A DNA stretch of 16,949 bases from CAZPEV01 sp964585635 (GTDB lineage: Bacteria; Zixibacteria; MSB-5A5; GN15; JAAZOE01). The notes beneath the pieces are model-generated. The model ran no database searches, had not been told where the DNA came from, and saw only the letters and a program-made list of their open reading frames with translations. How positions within the stretch are numbered: the stretch's first letter is position 1; the number at the start of each line of letters is the position of its first letter. Below, piece by piece: positions 13,343-16,949 of the stretch. Made by a program: the position numbers and the translations under genes. The DNA lies in contig CAZPEV010000059.1 of the NCBI GenBank assembly GCA_964585635.1, forward strand, positions 1 to 16,949. The letters are read 5' to 3'.

Positions 13343-15541
13343 TTACTCGCGAACCAGGAAGATTTTCCCGCGGCCGGTTTTTCCCTCACGGTCGGTCAGG
13401 GTAAAGATATACAGGCCGGAGGCCACCGGCTGGCCCCGCTCGTTGCGGCCGTCCCAGATCCCGGTGATCGGTATCTCGCGCACCACCTCACCGGCCAGCG
13501 TGAAAATGCGGATCTCGGCCAGGCCGGCATAATTGAATCGCACCGTCTCGTCTCCGCGCCTGATCACAAAGGGATTGGGATAGGCCAGGACATTATCGAC
13601 GTCCGCCGCCGCCAACGCATACGGCAGCCGCAAGCGCGAGATTCCGCCGGAGGTCGAAATCCAGAAGCTGTTATCGCCCCGGTCGTAGAAAATATCCTTG
13701 ATATCGTCATCAACCAGCCCTGAATTACGGCTGGTCAAATAATCAAACGACCCGGTGGCGATATCGCGCACCGCTATCCCCCGGCCCGATCCGGCGTATA
13801 ATGATCCCTGGGGGTCAAAGGTTATCGTCGTCACTTCCGGGCCGAAACTGTCCGGCATGGTAATATTCGAGAAATATATCTCTCCCAATGATTGATGCGA
13901 CAGACCATATGCGGTTCCGACCCAGAGGGTATCATAACGGTCGATCCTAAGCGATAGAATGATGTCCGACCCTATGCCGGAATTGGCCGAGGTAAACCGC
14001 CAATGGGTATCATCACCGGCGTAAAATGGCGTGCCGGCATATGACCGGGCAAAGATGCCGTTATTTTCCGACCCGGCATAGACCACACCCTGGCCGGCCG
14101 CGATGGTAACCATCAGCTCCGCCGCCCCCTCACCGGCGCTGTGATAGGACTGCCATTGGGTGAGATCGTAGGGATTGACCGCGACGACCTCGCCGTTTAG
14201 GCCGCGATAGTCAGCGAACCAGATCGCCTCACCCGAGGCACTGATGTCCGGCACGACGACAAACCCGGGCGCCTCGGCGATTCCCGACAGCGCCGAATTG
14301 GCGGCGGTGAAGCGGCGCAGGCTGTCGCTGAGGATGCGGTAAACGCCCCCGCCGAACGTCCCCACCCACAGCTCTCCCAGCGGCCCGACCGCCAATGATA
14401 TGACCGACCCGCTGATCGAATCGACCCGATGCCAGCGGCTGTCCTGATAGTAGGCCAGACCGTCGGATCCAAAGGCGCCCCACACCCTGCCCTGGGCCGA
14501 TATCACCTGGTTGCAGCCGTTGGATGGCGTCCCGCCGGCGTCATACGGGGTCATCTGCGTTCCCACCTGCCGGAAAACGCCGAACAGCAGATTGCCGCTC
14601 CAGTACCCGTTGGCGCCGTCGAACACCCCGCCGGTCGTGTTCCAGATCGGCATGCCGTCGACGGGCATGCCGGTCAGACGTCNNNNNNNNNNGGCGGTGT
14701 GGGCCAGCAAGGAATCGCCGGACAGGGACAGATTATAGACCAGCGGATTGGCATACACGCCCATGTTGAGCAGGCGTGGACCGGCCGAGAAATCCAAACG
14801 ATAGAGTCCCATGGTGGTGCCGACATAGATCGTATCCCGCAGCATCATCAACCCGGTCACGGAATCGGCGCGCAACGAATCGTTCAACTGACTGGGGAAG
14901 TATGCCCGCCACCCGGTCGGCGCCTTCAAGGCTCTGATGTCATTCCGCGAGCCGACCGCCAAACCCTCGTCGGTCCCCACCCAGACGCTGTCGGCGCTCA
15001 GGGTTACCCGACGCACGGGGAGGTCGCGCTCCAGTTCGCCGAAGCGGGTATAGCTGTCCAATATCAATCCATCGCCGGGGCTGTCCGACGTCAAAAACAG
15101 GGTCAGGCCCAGGCGGTCGGCCAGCCAAAGGGAGTCGCCGCCCGGCACGCCGGTGATATCATAAATATCCACCGGAGTCCCATCCCGATCGGTCAGCAGG
15201 TATCCATCGGGCCGATTGGGGTCGGTGAAGTTGACCAATCGCCCCCGGCCTCCGACCCACAAGCGATTTTGGGCGTCAACATACAACGCATACACCTGGG
15301 TCATTCCCAGACCATCAACGTTGGTATAGGTGCGATGCGTCATCGTTGCCGGGTCAATCCGCACCACTCCGCCGGAGGTGGCCACCCAAACGGCGCCGTT
15401 GTACAGCGCCATCTCGCGGACCTGGTTAAAAGAGGTAAAGCTCTCCCATTCCCGGACGGTGCTGTCCAACGACCGTACGGAGCCGGCCGGGAAAATGAGC
15501 AGGAGGCCGATGATTATCTTAAGACTTTGCTTTTTACCCAT
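13343..15541 (-). CDS. Secreted double beta-propeller protein with sorting domain, PorZ-like architecture
   Basis: 732 aa as assembled. Signal peptide about 1-24 (basic start, then LKIIIGLLLIFPAGS). I count fourteen blade signatures of the two-component-regulator-propeller type (W/Y-V/A-G/A-T-xxG-I/L/V), at about residues 51, 94, 138, 186, 238, 278, 313, 353, 391, 440, 487, 539, 581 and 626. That is enough for two seven-bladed propellers. There is no transmembrane segment or kinase domain after them, so it is not a hybrid sensor kinase. The C-terminal domain (about 650-732) starts NVLAYPNPFVIRRGDE and ends with WDGRNERGQPVASGLYIF and KIFLVRE, a FlgD/Por-type sorting domain. This order (signal, two propellers, sorting domain, ~750 aa) is that of T9SS protein PorZ. 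Codons 284-287 fall in a 10-N gap that keeps the frame. The start overlaps lnt by 28 nt and the stop abuts the FemAB-like gene. Confidence 0.88.
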   Translation of the reverse strand: MGKKQSLKIIIGLLLIFPAGSVRSLDSTVREWESFTSFNQVREMALYNGAVWVATSGGVVRIDPATMTHRTYTNVDGLGMTQVYALYVDAQNRLWVGGRGRLVNFTDPNRPDGYLLTDRDGTPVDIYDITGVPGGDSLWLADRLGLTLFLTSDSPGDGLILDSYTRFGELERDLPVRRVTLSADSVWVGTDEGLAVGSRNDIRALKAPTGWRAYFPSQLNDSLRADSVTGLMMLRDTIYVGTTMGLYRLDFSAGPRLLNMGVYANPLVYNLSLSGDSLLAHTAXXXXRLTGMPVDGMPIWNTTGGVFDGANGYWSGNLLFGVFRQVGTQMTPYDAGGTPSNGCNQVISAQGRVWGAFGSDGLAYYQDSRWHRVDSISGSVISLAVGPLGELWVGTFGGGVYRILSDSLRRFTAANSALSGIAEAPGFVVVPDISASGEAIWFADYRGLNGEVVAVNPYDLTQWQSYHSAGEGAAELMVTIAAGQGVVYAGSENNGIFARSYAGTPFYAGDDTHWRFTSANSGIGSDIILSLRIDRYDTLWVGTAYGLSHQSLGEIYFSNITMPDSFGPEVTTITFDPQGSLYAGSGRGIAVRDIATGSFDYLTSRNSGLVDDDIKDIFYDRGDNSFWISTSGGISRLRLPYALAAADVDNVLAYPNPFVIRRGDETVRFNYAGLAEIRIFTLAGEVVREIPITGIWDGRNERGQPVASGLYIFTLTDREGKTGRGKIFLVRE
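14683..14692. other. 10-N assembly gap inside the propeller gene, frame-neutral
   Basis: Ten N bases. The minus-strand frame reads LLAHTA before and RLTGMPVDGMP after with no shift, so ten bases, or ten plus a multiple of three, is compatible. A larger loss cannot be excluded, but the blade spacing around it (about 35-40 residues) argues against a whole missing blade. A near-perfect hairpin lies 12 nt away. Confidence 0.8.
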
Positions 15542-16949
15542 ACCGCCGCCAATATAAGCGACACGAACGCGATCATCAACAGGCCGGTCCGGCCGACTAT
15601 CGGTCCGGTCCGATTAAAAAACGTCCGCCCGCTGATCGGGGAAATCTTGCCCCGGATGACCGCCCGCTCCATCAGGTTGCTCCGGTTGTATATGCGACCG
15701 TACTTATCGACAAAAAATGAGAAGCCGCTGTTGGCGGCCCGGGCGATCCAGATTCGGTTTTCGATCGCCCTGAAAATAACCATGACGGCATGCTGGTACG
15801 GTCCCGAGGAGTACCCGTACCAGGTATCGTTGGTGATGTTGACCAGGAAATCGGCCCCTTCCCGAATATTCTGATTGACGAGTTCGGGGAACAGGCTTTC
15901 ATAGCAAATCAAGGTTCCATAGGAGCCGAACGGGTTCTTATATATGCGCGGCTCGACGCCGTGCGTAAAATCGGACCACCCCAGAGAGAGATTCACGAGA
16001 AACGGCAGGTACTCCCCGTATGAAACCGCCTCGGCGAACGGCACCAGCTTCATTTTGTGGTATGGCGGCCGATAGCGCATGTCCGGATCGAATTGCAGGG
16101 CGGCGTTAAAATATTCATAGGTGGTATCGGTCAACAGGCGATAGTCGAGGGTCCCGACCAGCATCGGCACACCGATCTTCTTGGCCGTCTGCAGCACCCG
16201 CTTCGTCTGCGAGTGATCGCTGAGCAGGTACATCGGGGCGGCCGTTTCCGGCCAGACCAGCAGATCGGCCGGCATAGCCGCCGTCGCCAGCGAATCGTAC
16301 ATCCGCAGACTGACGTCGCGCTGCTGCGGATCCCACTTGGTCTCCAAATCGATATTCCCTTGCAGGAGCGCGATGGTAATCGGGCCATCGTGCCCGGCCG
16401 GGGCTTTGGCCAGCACCATGGCGCCGTAGATGGTCGGCGCCGCCACCAGAAGCCCCGCCCCCAGCACCAGCGCCGCCCGCGCCTGCCGCCCCTTGGCCCG
16501 CCAGGCCCGCCAGATCAGGATGTTGACAACAACAATAATGAGCGATAGACCGAGGTCGCCGATATATTCGCAAATCTGCAAAAAGGGCAGGTAATTCCAT
16601 TGCGTGTATGACAGATTGGTCCAGGGAAAGGCTATTTCGAGCAGTGTTCGGAAATACTCCAGGCCAACCCAGAGAATCGGCAAGAGCACCAACGCCAGCA
16701 ACCGGGCGCGGCGATAGACCGCCGCATACAGAAAGAACACGAAGCCGTTATAGAGCGAAATGATCGCCACCGCCGCGATTGTCCCCGGGGCCGTCACCCA
16801 GGCAATCCAGTACAGGGCGCATATCTGGTAGACGAAGGCAAACAGGTATCCGGAGGCGAACGCCCGGCGCGGGGTCTTGCCGGAGATGATATCCAGCGGC
16901 AGCACCAGCGCCACCACGGCCAAAAAGCCGAGCGGCAGACGAGGCCAGG
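15514..16949 (-). CDS. lnt: Lnt, apolipoprotein N-acyltransferase (5' end beyond window)
   Basis: Inner-membrane enzyme that N-acylates the lipid-modified cysteine of lipoproteins, the last maturation step. The visible 478 codons start mid-gene: the frame stays open to the window edge, reading WPRLPLGF before AVVALVLPLD, which fits the SFPP...VALVPL region near the Lnt N-terminus. Several transmembrane segments precede a nitrilase-like periplasmic domain. All three catalytic residues are present: Glu in LLVWPETAAP (codon 16248-16246), Lys in YHKMKLVPFAE (16056-16054) and Cys in GTLICYESLFPE (15906-15904). The signature NITNDTWYG follows, then a last transmembrane helix at the C-terminus. It heads the visible operon and overlaps the propeller gene by 28 nt. 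A functional Lnt supports a diderm envelope with triacylated lipoproteins. Confidence 0.96.
   Translation of the reverse strand, partial: WPRLPLGFLAVVALVLPLDIISGKTPRRAFASGYLFAFVYQICALYWIAWVTAPGTIAAVAIISLYNGFVFFLYAAVYRRARLLALVLLPILWVGLEYFRTLLEIAFPWTNLSYTQWNYLPFLQICEYIGDLGLSLIIVVVNILIWRAWRAKGRQARAALVLGAGLLVAAPTIYGAMVLAKAPAGHDGPITIALLQGNIDLETKWDPQQRDVSLRMYDSLATAAMPADLLVWPETAAPMYLLSDHSQTKRVLQTAKKIGVPMLVGTLDYRLLTDTTYEYFNAALQFDPDMRYRPPYHKMKLVPFAEAVSYGEYLPFLVNLSLGWSDFTHGVEPRIYKNPFGSYGTLICYESLFPELVNQNIREGADFLVNITNDTWYGYSSGPYQHAVMVIFRAIENRIWIARAANSGFSFFVDKYGRIYNRSNLMERAVIRGKISPISGRTFFNRTGPIVGRTGLLMIAFVSLILAAVWVKSKVLR

Noticed and set aside
14429..15874. A 481-codon open frame on the plus strand opposite the propeller and lnt genes
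   Set aside because: It is antisense to two genes with clear family motifs, crosses the N gap, and its product shows only the R/G/H-rich composition of a GC-rich shadow frame.
1..16949. tRNA, rRNA, CRISPR array, insertion sequence or prophage genes
   Set aside because: No repeat-spacer pattern, transposase or integrase motifs, or RNA gene signatures were seen; all space but one region is filled by identified genes.

Overview
The window (about 60% GC by eye) is a chromosomal scaffold piece from a diderm bacterium with meso-DAP-type peptidoglycan. Two proteins end in FlgD/Por-type C-terminal sorting domains, one with the hallmark NAPNPFNPSTTI motif. That style is typical of the FCB superphylum and related candidate phyla (Zixibacteria-like, Marinimicrobia, Latescibacteria, KSB1). 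The exact phylum is an inference; the envelope type (Lnt, MurE with DNPR) is better supported.

Region 1 (1-6491, all minus strand) is the front of a division and cell wall (dcw) cluster in classical order: mraZ, rsmH, ftsL, ftsI, murE, murF (murF runs off the left edge). The genes abut or overlap. The cluster is headed by a readable sigma70-type promoter (TTGACA, 17 nt, CATTAT) followed by a three-copy MraZ operator (TGGGN every 10 bp). ftsI is interrupted by a 10-N assembly gap that makes an artificial frameshift; the flanks indicate that about 9 bases (four codons including the SxN motif serine) are missing and that the gene is intact.

Region 2 (6510-9174) holds a roughly 330-nt leader with no recognised gene and one plus-strand gene. 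It encodes a secreted gingipain-like (C25, clan CD) cysteine peptidase with signal peptide, prodomain, His/Cys catalytic pair, Ig-like domain and a sorting domain. It is divergent from mraZ, and its 3' end overlaps the convergent glycosyltransferase gene by 8 nt.

Region 3 (9167-16949, all minus strand) is one compact apparent operon. In transcription order it reads lnt (5' end outside the window), a secreted protein with 14 beta-propeller blade signatures plus a sorting domain, a FemAB/GNAT-like transferase, two GT4-type glycosyltransferases and one GT2 glycosyltransferase. Spacings run from 28-nt overlap to 3-nt gap. The propeller protein has the architecture of PorZ, the type IX secretion (T9SS) component that in Porphyromonas presents anionic LPS to the C25-fold sortase PorU. 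Finding a PorZ-like protein co-transcribed with glycan-building genes, beside a C25 protein with a sorting domain, suggests a cell-surface attachment module. This is the most interesting hypothesis in the window, and it is an inference. No tRNA, rRNA, CRISPR array, insertion sequence or clear intrinsic terminator was seen.
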